A DNA stretch of 64,000 nt, from positions 1 through 64,000 of the forward strand of contig NZ_JAPVQY010000022.1 of assembly GCF_027257875.1 (NCBI RefSeq). Direction: 5' to 3'. Numbering within the stretch: the first letter of the stretch is position 1; each line of letters opens with the position of its first letter. A model generated the notes under the pieces. The model did no database searches and was not told the DNA's origin. It worked only from the letters and a program-made list of their open reading frames with translations. The translations under genes and the position numbers were made by a program. Of the stretch, positions 33,777 through 42,129 are shown in pieces. This stretch comes from Burkholderia sp. IMCC1007 (GTDB taxonomy: Bacteria; Pseudomonadota; Gammaproteobacteria; Burkholderiales; Burkholderiaceae).

Positions 33777-35120
33777 ATGAAAGTGGAGTCGTCAATCAAC
33801 GCAAACAACGCGCTATTCGACGAGGAATTCGAAACCTTGCCGCCCGGACGGATGCGCCGGCATCAGGACGGACTATGGTCGACCCAATGGGACTACATCC
33901 GTTCGATGTCGACGTTCTATCGAGGGAAGTTGTCGCGCTGGATCGACCGGGAGGTGACGCTGGATTCACTGCAGGAGTTGCCGTTTACCGAGAAGGACGA
34001 GCTCCGGATCAGCCAGGAGGCGGCCTCGCCATTCGGCGACTACGTGGCCTGCGGCGAGGCGGGCGTGTCCCGGCTTCATCGCACGTCCGGGACCACCGGG
34101 CGCCCGCTGATTCTTGCGAACAGCGCGGCCGATGCGTACCGGATCGCACAGGTCGGCGCGCGCTCGATGTGGGCCGCCGGGTTGCGGCCGACGGACCGCG
34201 TGGTGCACTGCCTGAACTACTGCATGTGGACCGGCGGCTTCACCGATCACACGATTCTCGAGGCGACCGGCGCGACGGTCGTGCCGTTCGGCGTCGGCAA
34301 TACGCGCGTGCTGATCGACTCGATCGTCAATCTCGGCATCAACGCGATTTCGTGCACGCCTTCGTATCCGGGGCTCATCGAACAGATCCTGCGTGAATCG
34401 ACCGATCTTCGCCCCCGCGACCTGAAGTTGACGTTGGGCCTGTTCGGCGGCGAGGCCGGCCTCGACAACCTGGATCTGCGCAACGCGATGGAAGAGAAGT
34501 GGGGCTTCAGGATCCGCAACGCCAACTTCGGTCTGTCGGAAGTCCTGAGCATTCTCGGCGGACAAACCGACTGGACCAACGACCTGCTGTATCACGCGAG
34601 CGACGTCGTCTTTGCGGAAATCATCGATCCCGCCACGTTGCAACGCCTGCCGATCGAAGCGGGGACCGTCGGCGAACTCGTCTGTACGCACTTGCAGAAG
34701 GAATGCCAACCGCTCGTTCGCTACCGCACGCGGGACGTCGTCACCGTGACTGGCGTCGATCGCGGACCGGACGGCCGCACGGCGTGGCGATTCCGCGTGA
34801 CCGGCCGCACCGACGACATGTTCAACGTGCGCGGCATCAACGTGTTCCCGAGCGCCGTTCGCGTGGCCGTCGAATCGCTGCCGCAATGGGCGTCGGGCAT
34901 CTTCCGGATCGTGCTGAAGGGCGACGGGCCGTACGACCGGATCACGATGACGGTCGAAGCCGCGCAGGGCTTGCCCGCCGCCGACTGGCCGAAGGCCCGG
35001 GAGCAGGTCGAGGCGGCGATCCGCACGCGGGTCGGTTCGACGGCAGACGTGACGATGGTGCCGTTCGAGCATTTCCCGCGTACCGAAGGAAAAACCCGCT
35101 GGGTCGAAAAGGAGGCGTGA
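33777..35120 (+). CDS. Acyl-CoA ligase, phenylacetate-CoA ligase-like (PaaK family)
   Basis: A 447-residue adenylating enzyme that joins an organic acid to CoA through an acyl-AMP. Visible elements are the P-loop RTSGTTGRP (about 102-110), NANFGLSEV in the adenine region, PLVRYRTRDVV with the hinge Asp, and TGRTDDMFNVRGINVFPSAV. Total length and order match PaaK-type ligases. It is the first gene after the sigma-54 promoter; an AAGGAAGCGAGAAC ribosome site precedes the ATG. It overlaps the crotonase gene (TGATG). The acid activated is unknown: the pathway has no aromatic oxygenase nearby. Confidence 0.85.
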   Translation: MKVESSINANNALFDEEFETLPPGRMRRHQDGLWSTQWDYIRSMSTFYRGKLSRWIDREVTLDSLQELPFTEKDELRISQEAASPFGDYVACGEAGVSRLHRTSGTTGRPLILANSAADAYRIAQVGARSMWAAGLRPTDRVVHCLNYCMWTGGFTDHTILEATGATVVPFGVGNTRVLIDSIVNLGINAISCTPSYPGLIEQILRESTDLRPRDLKLTLGLFGGEAGLDNLDLRNAMEEKWGFRIRNANFGLSEVLSILGGQTDWTNDLLYHASDVVFAEIIDPATLQRLPIEAGTVGELVCTHLQKECQPLVRYRTRDVVTVTGVDRGPDGRTAWRFRVTGRTDDMFNVRGINVFPSAVRVAVESLPQWASGIFRIVLKGDGPYDRITMTVEAAQGLPAADWPKAREQVEAAIRTRVGSTADVTMVPFEHFPRTEGKTRWVEKEA

Positions 35121-35878
35121 TGCGCTACGCAAGAATCGAGAAATCGGGCGCCGTGTCGACGGTGATCCTCGATCGCCCGGAGCGGCTGAACGCGATCAGC
35201 GGCGACCTGCTGGACGATCTTCATCGCGCGCTCGTGGAAGTCAATGCCGACGAAGGCTGCAACGCGATCGTGTTCACGGGCGCGGGCCGGGCCTTCTGCG
35301 CGGGCGACGATCTGAAGGAGTTCGACAGGCAGACCGAGAGCGATGCAAGCATCTGCAGCCACGTCGAACGCATCCAGCAGATCACGCGCGACCTGATGTT
35401 CAACGGCAAGCCGGTGATCGGCGCCGTGCACGGGTTTGCCGTCGGCGGCGGATTCGAGTGGCTGCTCAACTGCGATCTGGTCGTGGCGTCGGACGACCTG
35501 GTGTGCTTTTTCCCCGAAATGGAGTGGGGGCAGTTCGTCACCGGGGGGGTGACGCAACTCCTGCCGCAGAGCGTCGGCCATCAGCGCGCGATGGAACTGT
35601 GGCTGCTGGGTGAGCGCCAGTCGGCGCGGCAACTGCATGCGCTGGGCCTCGTCAATCGCGTCGTCGAACCGGCGAAGGTCGTGGAAACCGCGCTGGAACT
35701 GGCCACGCGCGTGGCCGAGCGTTCCGTCTTTTCGGTATCGAGACTGAAGCGTCTGCTGACGATGGAGCTGTCGACTGATTTGACGCGCAGTCTCGAACTC
35801 GAGCAGTCCGCAACCGTCGCGGCGTTTGCGACGCCCGACGCCGCCCGCCGTGTGCAGGCCTTTGCCGCGAGGAAATGA
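35120..35878 (+). CDS. Enoyl-CoA hydratase/isomerase (crotonase superfamily)
   Basis: A 252-residue member of the crotonase superfamily. Oxyanion-hole segments are at AFCAGDDLKEF (residues about 62-72) and GFAVGGGFEWLLNCDLVVASD (about 104-124). A Glu follows GGGF, as in hydratases, while the second catalytic Glu position near FFPEMEWGQ is also acidic. The superfamily contains hydratases, isomerases, hydrolases and 4-chlorobenzoyl-CoA dehalogenase. It starts in the stop codon of the ligase and is translationally coupled, so it should act on the CoA thioester made by that enzyme. The exact reaction cannot be chosen from sequence. Confidence 0.86.
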   Translation: MRYARIEKSGAVSTVILDRPERLNAISGDLLDDLHRALVEVNADEGCNAIVFTGAGRAFCAGDDLKEFDRQTESDASICSHVERIQQITRDLMFNGKPVIGAVHGFAVGGGFEWLLNCDLVVASDDLVCFFPEMEWGQFVTGGVTQLLPQSVGHQRAMELWLLGERQSARQLHALGLVNRVVEPAKVVETALELATRVAERSVFSVSRLKRLLTMELSTDLTRSLELEQSATVAAFATPDAARRVQAFAARK

Positions 35879-35880
35879 CC

Positions 35881-36600
35881 ATGAAGATCAAAGCACTGAC
35901 GTTCGACTATTTCGGCACGCTCGTGGATGTCGACAAGGGCGGCATGGCGGGGATCGCCGAAGTCATGCGCATCCTCGGCGTCGCTTCTTCGCGCCCGGTG
36001 TTCGACGTGTATCTCGACTGGGACATGCGCAACGTGCAGACCTATCGCGGCGGCGCGTACCGCAGCTATCGCGCGGTCGCGCAGGACGCGCTCGCCGCTT
36101 GCATCGACGCGCTGTTCCCGAGCGCGCTCGACGGCCACGACGTCGCGGCGCTCACCGACGTGCTGCTCACGCACCTCGTCGAGTCGTCGCCGCCGCACGC
36201 GGATGCACTCGAGTTTCTCGACTGGGCGGGGTCGCGCTATCCGCTGATGCCGATCACGAACATGGATAGCGACCTCTGGCGCAGAAGCCAGCTCACGCGC
36301 TACTTCGAGCATGTCACGACGGCCGAGATGGCCAACGCGTACAAGCCTTCGCACCTGATCTTCAGCCTCGCGCTGGATCGCCTCGGGCTCGACGCGCACA
36401 ACGTGCTGCACTGTTCGCTCGCCAGTTGGGCGGATATCGATGGCGCGAAGCCGCTCGGCATGCACGTGGCGTGGATCAACCGCTCGGCGGACACGCTCGG
36501 GCCGTGGCAGCCGCGTCCCGACTTCGAGTTCACGACGCTGTCGCCCGTTCGCGAGGTCCTCACTCAATCGCAGTCCGCCATTTCGGGGGAATTGAAATGA
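35881..36600 (+). CDS. HAD-superfamily hydrolase, haloacid dehalogenase-like
   Basis: A 239-residue HAD hydrolase of subfamily IA. Nucleophile Asp9 is in FDYFGTLVD, followed by F rather than D two residues later; phosphatases carry DxD there, whereas L-2-haloacid dehalogenases do not, so dehalogenase-like chemistry is favoured. Motif II is ITNMDS, the Lys is in YKPSHLIF and motif IV is near WADIDGAK. The ATG at 35881 has GAGGAA six bases upstream; the ATG at 35875 overlaps the previous stop. It belongs to the sigma-54 operon. Whether it dehalogenates or dephosphorylates is unproven. Confidence 0.8.
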   Translation: MKIKALTFDYFGTLVDVDKGGMAGIAEVMRILGVASSRPVFDVYLDWDMRNVQTYRGGAYRSYRAVAQDALAACIDALFPSALDGHDVAALTDVLLTHLVESSPPHADALEFLDWAGSRYPLMPITNMDSDLWRRSQLTRYFEHVTTAEMANAYKPSHLIFSLALDRLGLDAHNVLHCSLASWADIDGAKPLGMHVAWINRSADTLGPWQPRPDFEFTTLSPVREVLTQSQSAISGELK

Positions 36601-37736
36601 AACGCACGATCCTGATGTTTGCCGTCACCGTCGTCGGTGCCGGCGTTGCCGGGTTGTCGTCCGGTGCGAGTGCCGATACCGTCGTCAAGATCGGCGCGGC
36701 CGGCCCGCTGACGGGCAGCTCGGCCCAGAGCGGCAAGGACGACGAACGCGGCGTGCAGCTGGCCATCGACGAGCTGAATGCGCGCAAGCTGGTGATCGGC
36801 GGACAGCCGGTCAGGTTTCAACTGGTGTCGGTCGACGATCAGGGCGACCCGAAGGTGGGCGTGAACGTCGCGCAGAAGCTGGTCGACGGCGGCGTGGCGG
36901 CCGTGATCGGACACTACAACTCCGGCGTCAGCATTCCGGCCGCGCGGATCTACAACGACGCGCATGTCGTGATGATCACGGGCGCGTCGTCGAACCCGGA
37001 GCTGACCCGGCTCGGATTTCCGTACGTTTATCGTCTCGCGACGAACGACAACGTGATGGGCCGGCGTATGGCCGATTACTCGGCCAACGTGCTGAAGCTC
37101 AAGCGCGCGGCCGTGGTCGACGACCGGACCGCGTACGGCACCGGCGTGGCGGACGTGTTCGTGAAGACCGCGGAAAAGAACGGCATGACCGTCGTCGCGC
37201 GCGAATACAGCACGGACAAGACGACGGACTTCAAGGGCATCCTGACGCACATCAAGGCGACGAATCCGCAGGTCGTGTTCTACGGCGGCTATTACGCGCA
37301 GGCGGCGCTGCTCGCACGCCAGATGGTCGATCTCGGCATCAACGCGGTGCTGGTCGGCGGCGACGGCATCTGCTCGCCGGAGTTCGGCAAGCTGTCGAAC
37401 AACGTGCTCGACAACAAGATGTTCTGTGCGCAGGGCGGCGCGCCGCTCGACAGCCTGCCCGACGGCAAGCGTTTCAGGAGCCGGTTCAAGCGCACGTTCG
37501 GCGCCGACGTGGATACCTATGCGCCGAGTTTCTATGCGGCGACGCTCGTCGTGGCCGATGCGATGCAAAAGGCCAATTCGACGTCGCCCGACGCGTATTC
37601 GAAGGTGATGCGCGAGCAATCGTTTCCCAGCATGCTCGGGCCGGTGAAGTTCGACGCGCAGGGCGACTGGATCGATGCGCCGGTGACCGTCTACAAGCTG
37701 TCGGGCGGCACCCTGACGCCGGTCGGCGCGAAGTAG
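36597..37736 (+). CDS. Periplasmic binding protein, branched-chain amino acid/aromatic type (Peripla_BP_6)
   Basis: A 379-residue exported protein with a signal peptide (first 26 residues, cleavage near ASADT) and the type I fold typical of LivJ-like and aromatic-acid binding proteins: KIGAAGPLTGSSAQSGKDDERGVQLAIDELNA at the start. It overlaps the HAD stop (ATGA). No membrane or ATPase subunits are linked here, so it either feeds a shared ABC importer elsewhere or is a lone sensor. It would capture the acid or an analogue to be activated by the CoA ligase. Confidence 0.86.
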   Translation: MKRTILMFAVTVVGAGVAGLSSGASADTVVKIGAAGPLTGSSAQSGKDDERGVQLAIDELNARKLVIGGQPVRFQLVSVDDQGDPKVGVNVAQKLVDGGVAAVIGHYNSGVSIPAARIYNDAHVVMITGASSNPELTRLGFPYVYRLATNDNVMGRRMADYSANVLKLKRAAVVDDRTAYGTGVADVFVKTAEKNGMTVVAREYSTDKTTDFKGILTHIKATNPQVVFYGGYYAQAALLARQMVDLGINAVLVGGDGICSPEFGKLSNNVLDNKMFCAQGGAPLDSLPDGKRFRSRFKRTFGADVDTYAPSFYAATLVVADAMQKANSTSPDAYSKVMREQSFPSMLGPVKFDAQGDWIDAPVTVYKLSGGTLTPVGAK

Positions 37737-37783
37737 CGGGCGCGGCGTCGAAGCGCGGTTCGGTTCGGGGCAGCGCCTTGGTT

Positions 37784-37821
37784 GCGCCGGGCCGTGCATC
37801 GATGGATGAACGGCCCGGCGC
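37784..37821 (+). terminator. Strong hairpin between binding protein and thioesterase genes
   Basis: Perfect 12-bp arms GCGCCGGGCCGT and ACGGCCCGGCGC flank a 14-base loop. No T run follows, so it may be a transcript-stabilising or attenuating element inside the sigma-54 operon rather than a full terminator. Confidence 0.6.
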
Positions 37822-37883
37822 TGTCGAGATTCAACCGCGCTGCATCGGCAGTGCGGCAATGGTTTGACCGAAAAGGAGATTTC

Positions 37884-38279
37884 ATGATCCATTCCGGAGC
37901 GACGGCGACCCTGACGCGTCGGGTCGCCGTGCAGGACCTGGCTTCCGCCTTCGGCAACGATTCGGACGAAACGTACCCGGACGTGATGTCGACGCCCGCG
38001 ATGCTCGGTCTGATGGAGCGCGCATGTGCGGAAATCATGCGCGGCGAGCTGGAGGACGGGCAATTGTCGGTCGGCGTCACGACGCAGCTGACGCACTCGG
38101 CACCCACGCCGGTCGATGCGCAAGTGAGCGCCACGGCCAGTTTCCGCGGGCGGGACGGCAGCCTGTTCGTCTTCGACGTCGTCGTGCGCGATCCGAAAGG
38201 GCAGGTCGGCAGCGGAACGCATGCACGCGCGATCGTCGATCGCGCCGCGATCGAGAAAAAGGCCGCGTCGCGCCGTTGA
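37884..38279 (+). CDS. Hotdog-fold thioesterase, FlK-like
   Basis: A 131-residue protein resembling the fluoroacetyl-CoA thioesterase FlK of Streptomyces cattleya. The Thr/Glu pair eight residues apart (T37 and E45 in STPAMLGLMERA) and a His in TTQLTHSAPT correspond to the FlK catalytic Thr42, Glu50 and His76, and the GSGTHARAIVD closing strand is shared. Such enzymes hydrolyse acyl-CoA thioesters. An AAAGGAG ribosome site is present. It completes the CoA ligase / crotonase / thioesterase set. FlK specificity for fluoroacetyl-CoA needs additional residues, so the substrate should not be assumed. Confidence 0.72.
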   Translation: MIHSGATATLTRRVAVQDLASAFGNDSDETYPDVMSTPAMLGLMERACAEIMRGELEDGQLSVGVTTQLTHSAPTPVDAQVSATASFRGRDGSLFVFDVVVRDPKGQVGSGTHARAIVDRAAIEKKAASRR

Positions 38280-38358
38280 TCGCGGCAATGGCCGGCATGG
38301 CCGACAGTGGCCGGCCGTGGCGCCGGCGTTCGTCGCACGAGCGGCAACCGGGTTCAAC

Positions 38359-40254
38359 ATGAACGGTTTTTGCGCTGGTAAGCTGGGCGGATCTGCCACC
38401 GTGCTGCGAACGACAATGGACGAGCGAAGTCTGAGCGCTGCCGACCGATCCGCCGATCTCCGTTCCGCGATCGATACGGCTTGCTGGCGCGATGCGAGGC
38501 ATGTTGCGGCGCACCGGTTCGGCGCGTACGTGCTGACGTTGAGCGACGACGCGGTTCCGCTCGAAGCGGCCGACGACGATGCGCGCGCGCTGGCCGCGCA
38601 GTGCGGCATCGACGTCGGCGCGCTGGAACTCGACCGGCTGCTGCGCGATGTCCGCGGTTCGCTGCGCGAAAGCGGCAACGCGACGGTCGACGTGCCGCTC
38701 GCAGCCGCAGGCGGCCTCTACTGCGCCGCTACCTGCGTGTCGGCCGGGCCGGCCACGGTCTACCTGCTCGCGTTGCGGCGCGCGGAGCGCGACGCGCGAT
38801 CGCTGCACGACCTGCTCGCGCTGCTCGACATCACGCTCAGCGTGTCGCTGAAAAGCCATTTCGATCTCGTCGCGCACCAGACGCTGGTGGAAGAGCAGAA
38901 GGCGATCATCGATCACATCGGCGACGGGCTGATGGTGCTCGGCCGCGGCGGCATCGTGCGTCACGCGAGTACCGTCGCGGGGCGGATTCTCGGGATCGAT
39001 CCGGTGGCCAGCATCGGCCGGCCGCTCGAGGCGCTGATCGACTTCGAGCCGATCATCGCGCCGATCTTCACGACGGGCGTGGGTTACGTCGATCGCGAAC
39101 TCATCATCGATTCACCGGCCCGTCACCTGCACCTGATCGACACGGCGATTCCCGTGAAGAACAGCTGCGGGCAGGTGGTGTCCGTCGTCAACACGTTTCG
39201 CGAGATCAAGCGCGTGCGCCGCATCGCCGGCAAGTATGCAGGCAACTATGCGCGCTATACGTTCGAGAACATCGTCGGGCAGAGCGACAGTCTGCTCGAC
39301 GCGATCGGCGCGGCGCGCAAGGCGGCGCACGGTTCGGCGAATCTGCTGCTCAGCGGCGAGAGCGGCGTCGGCAAGGAGGTTTTCGCGCAGTCGATCCACA
39401 ACGCGAGCGCGCGCCACGCGCAGCCGTTCATTGCGATCAACTGCGCCGCGCTGCCGCACGACCTGATCGAAAGCGAACTGTTCGGGCACGCGCCGGGCAG
39501 TTTCACCGGGGCGACCAAGGAAGGGCGGCCGGGGAAATTCGAGTCCGCCGACGGCGGCACCGTCTTTCTCGATGAAATTTCGGAGCTTCCGATCGACGTG
39601 CAGGCGAAGCTGCTGCGCGTACTTCAGGAGCGCGAAGTGACGCGGCTCGGCGATACCAAAGGCATCCCGATCGACGTGCGCATCATCTGTGCGAGCAACC
39701 GCGATCTGGAAGCGATGGTGGCGGCGAAGGAGTTTCGCGAGGATCTGTACTATCGCTGCAACGTCATCGAGATCTCGATTCCGCCGTTGCGATCGCGCAA
39801 GGCCGACATCACGGCGACCGCGAACTTCTTCCTCAGCAAGTACGCCGCGCTGCTCGACAAGAAGATCTTCGGGTTCAGCAAGCGGGCGCTCGATCAGATG
39901 CATGCGTACGCATGGCCCGGCAATGTCCGGGAGCTCGAGAATCTCGTCGAGCGCACGGTGAACCTCACCGACGAAGGCATCATCGACGACGTGTCGGCCT
40001 TGTTGCGGCCGACGCGCGGTGCGGGCGGGATGTCGGATCCGATACCGGCGTCCCGCGTGCATGGAAAGCCCGACGCGCGAGGCGATCAGCCGCTTCAATC
40101 GCTGCGGGATGTCGAGCGCGACGCAATCCTTCACGCGCTGGCCGCGTGCCGATTCAACGTCACGCGTTGCGCGGCCCTGCTCGAAATCTCGAAGCCGGCG
40201 TTGTACGCAAAGGTGAAGCGATACAACATCAAGCTCGAACGGCCGTTGCATTAG
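38359..40254 (+). CDS. Sigma-54-dependent transcriptional activator (PAS, AAA+, Fis-type HTH)
   Basis: A 631-residue bacterial enhancer-binding protein. Residues 1-175 are an uncharacterised sensory region; a PAS-like domain follows at about 178-295 (IIDHIGDGLMVLGRGG). The AAA+ domain contains Walker A GESGVGKE at 333-340, the sigma-54-contacting loop GSFTGA at 380-385 (a Ser replaces the usual Ala), Walker B GGTVFLDEI at about 397, and the R-finger region. The C-terminus is a Fis-type helix-turn-helix (VTRCAALLEISKPALYAKVKRYNI). The ATG at 38359 is used; one at 38416 is also possible. It almost certainly activates the promoter at 33620. The inducer is unknown. Confidence 0.9.
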   Translation: MNGFCAGKLGGSATVLRTTMDERSLSAADRSADLRSAIDTACWRDARHVAAHRFGAYVLTLSDDAVPLEAADDDARALAAQCGIDVGALELDRLLRDVRGSLRESGNATVDVPLAAAGGLYCAATCVSAGPATVYLLALRRAERDARSLHDLLALLDITLSVSLKSHFDLVAHQTLVEEQKAIIDHIGDGLMVLGRGGIVRHASTVAGRILGIDPVASIGRPLEALIDFEPIIAPIFTTGVGYVDRELIIDSPARHLHLIDTAIPVKNSCGQVVSVVNTFREIKRVRRIAGKYAGNYARYTFENIVGQSDSLLDAIGAARKAAHGSANLLLSGESGVGKEVFAQSIHNASARHAQPFIAINCAALPHDLIESELFGHAPGSFTGATKEGRPGKFESADGGTVFLDEISELPIDVQAKLLRVLQEREVTRLGDTKGIPIDVRIICASNRDLEAMVAAKEFREDLYYRCNVIEISIPPLRSRKADITATANFFLSKYAALLDKKIFGFSKRALDQMHAYAWPGNVRELENLVERTVNLTDEGIIDDVSALLRPTRGAGGMSDPIPASRVHGKPDARGDQPLQSLRDVERDAILHALAACRFNVTRCAALLEISKPALYAKVKRYNIKLERPLH

Positions 40255-40424
40255 CGGCGGGGCGGCCATTCGGCGCGTGTGTCGATGCCGGTGCTGGTGC
40301 CGATCGCCTCGGCCGGTCGAGTCGGGAAGGGGCGCGGAGACGTCATCGCGGCGCGAGTACGAATGCGCACCGCGATGTCATGCGACGATCGATCGATGTC
40401 GCGACACGGCTCGCCGCACCGACA

Positions 40425-41564
40425 TCAAGTATGCCGCTCCCCGATCCGGTTCTCTTCCGGACTCCACACGCTCAATCCTTCCGTCGGGTCCATCGGCAGG
40501 TCCCACGGCCGCGCGGCGATCGTCTGCATCGTCGCGTCGAACCCGGCCTGCCGGCGCGCCGCGATCCCGTCGGGCGTGAAATCGATGTCCTTCCACTGAT
40601 CGTCGCCGTCGAGCCGCGGCGCCGCGAGCTTGATCACGCGCATCGTCGTCTGGCAGCCGTACGCGGCGAGCGCCTCCACGTCGGCCGACTTGCGCTCCGC
40701 CTCGGGGATGTGCGTGACCAGTTCCTTGATCACGTGACGCAGCCCGTGAATCTGCTTTTGCCGCGCGATGGTGGTGTCCGTGCGGCTCGCGTACTGGATG
40801 TCCTTCTGCCGCTCCGACACCTGCCAGATGCTTTCCGGCTCGGGTCCGACCGGATTCCACATCTGCACCGAGAAGATGACCGAGCTGCGGCGCGGCGCGT
40901 CGTCGAGCACGACCTCGACCGGCGTATTCGAATAGATGCCGCCGTCCCAGTACGGTGCGCCGTCGATCCGCACGGCCGGAAACGCGGGCGGCAGCGCGCC
41001 CGAACCCATCACGTGCTCGATGCCGAGCGGCCGGTCGCGCGAATCGAAATAGCGCATCGCGCCGGTACACGCGTTGACCGCGCCGACGGTCACGCGCGGC
41101 CGGCCCGCGTTGAGCAGGTCGAAATCGACGAGCGACGCGAGCGTGGCGCGCAGCGAATCGAGCACGTAGTACGACGCCTGCTCGACGCCGACGTGCGCGA
41201 GCGGCCCGAGCCACGCGGCCGGGTTCGGCCGGAAAAAGCCCGGGATCCCCGCGCCGATCACGCCGAGTTCGGAGCCGATCTTGTCCCAGCTCGTCGGGAA
41301 ACCCGGCACGTTCAGCGCGGGCCGTTCGGCGACGCGGCGCCAGAACTCGGCCATGCGTTGCGCGCGGTGCCCGGGCGCGTTGCCGGCGATCAGCGCCGCG
41401 TTGATCGCGCCGATCGACGTGCCGATGATCCAGTCGGGCTGGATGCCCGCCGAGTCGAGCGCCTCGTAGACGCCGAGCTGGTACGCGCCCAGCGCGCCGC
41501 CGCCCTGGAGGACGAGCACGACCTGCCCGGGTAGTTTCGGAGGGATGGGTTGATTCGCCGTCAT
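40425..41564 (-). CDS. Patatin-like phospholipase with DUF3734 C-terminal region
   Basis: A 379-residue lipid acyl hydrolase. The oxyanion loop GGGALGAYQLGVYEAL (residues about 22-37), the nucleophile Ser in GTSIG (about 51-55) and the catalytic Asp in DGGIYSNTPVEV (about 213) are all present. The last 130 residues (DTTIARQKQIHG to GLSVWSP) correspond to the DUF3734 extension often found in proteobacterial patatins. It has no signal peptide and is likely cytoplasmic or membrane associated. It is monocistronic, convergent with the sigma-54 activator across 170 bp without a gene. Lipid storage or membrane turnover is the usual role. Confidence 0.88.
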   Translation of the reverse strand: MTANQPIPPKLPGQVVLVLQGGGALGAYQLGVYEALDSAGIQPDWIIGTSIGAINAALIAGNAPGHRAQRMAEFWRRVAERPALNVPGFPTSWDKIGSELGVIGAGIPGFFRPNPAAWLGPLAHVGVEQASYYVLDSLRATLASLVDFDLLNAGRPRVTVGAVNACTGAMRYFDSRDRPLGIEHVMGSGALPPAFPAVRIDGAPYWDGGIYSNTPVEVVLDDAPRRSSVIFSVQMWNPVGPEPESIWQVSERQKDIQYASRTDTTIARQKQIHGLRHVIKELVTHIPEAERKSADVEALAAYGCQTTMRVIKLAAPRLDGDDQWKDIDFTPDGIAARRQAGFDATMQTIAARPWDLPMDPTEGLSVWSPEENRIGERHT

Positions 41565-41770
41565 CACTGGCCTCGTGGTCGGTGACGGCCGAAGGCGCCG
41601 GCCGGATGGAATCAGTGTAGGCGATCGGCGGGCGGTTCTCGCGGCGGAATCGATCGTTGCGGGCGGGCGCGCATCCGGCGTCGCTGCCGATCGGAGTGCC
41701 GGCGTCGAAAAACTTCATTTAAACGGGCGGCAGCGCATCGTGAGCGACCCAACGACGCGCTGCCGCACGC

Positions 41771-42112
41771 TCATTCGACGGTGATCGTCTCCTTCATATA
41801 AGGATGGATTCCGCAGAACACCTTGTACACGCCCGGCTTGTCGAAGCGGAACGAATAGGTTTCGTCCTGGTCGAGCGCTTTCGAATGAAAGATCCCCGCA
41901 TCGTTGACGATGGTATGCGGTTCCGCGTCGAGGTTCTTCCACGTGATCGTCGTGCCGGCCTTGATCGTGGTCGACATCGGCGAAAACATGAAATTGCGGA
42001 TCGTCACGAGCGAGTCGGCCGGACCCTGCGCGAATGCGGCGAGCGGTGCGGCGCCAAGGGCCGCACACAGGATCAGCGCGGCCCGCCGCGCCGGTTTCCC
42101 GAAGAGGTTCAT
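41771..42112 (-). CDS. Small exported cupredoxin
   Basis: A 113-residue blue-copper-like protein. A signal peptide (LILCAALGAAPLAAFA) ends near residue 27. The copper ligands His (AEPHTIV), Cys and His (VFCGIHPYM) and Met in the same loop are visible, so a type 1 site is probable. Plastocyanin/azurin-like proteins in the periplasm transfer electrons. The gene is preceded by GGGAGA and lies 17 bp downstream of the metallophosphoesterase on the same strand, so they form an operon. Its physiological partner is unknown. Confidence 0.87.
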   Translation of the reverse strand: MNLFGKPARRAALILCAALGAAPLAAFAQGPADSLVTIRNFMFSPMSTTIKAGTTITWKNLDAEPHTIVNDAGIFHSKALDQDETYSFRFDKPGVYKVFCGIHPYMKETITVE

Positions 42113-42129
42113 GTCGTTCTCCCGGTGTG

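Noticed and set aside
33777-38279. Naming the operon a fluoroacetate or chlorobenzoate degradation pathway
   Set aside because: The parallels are in family and order only. No residue set in the ligase or crotonase fixes a halogenated substrate.
36564-38678. 704-codon antisense ORF across the binding protein and thioesterase
   Set aside because: Same composition artefact; both sense genes show clear families, signal peptide and catalytic residues.
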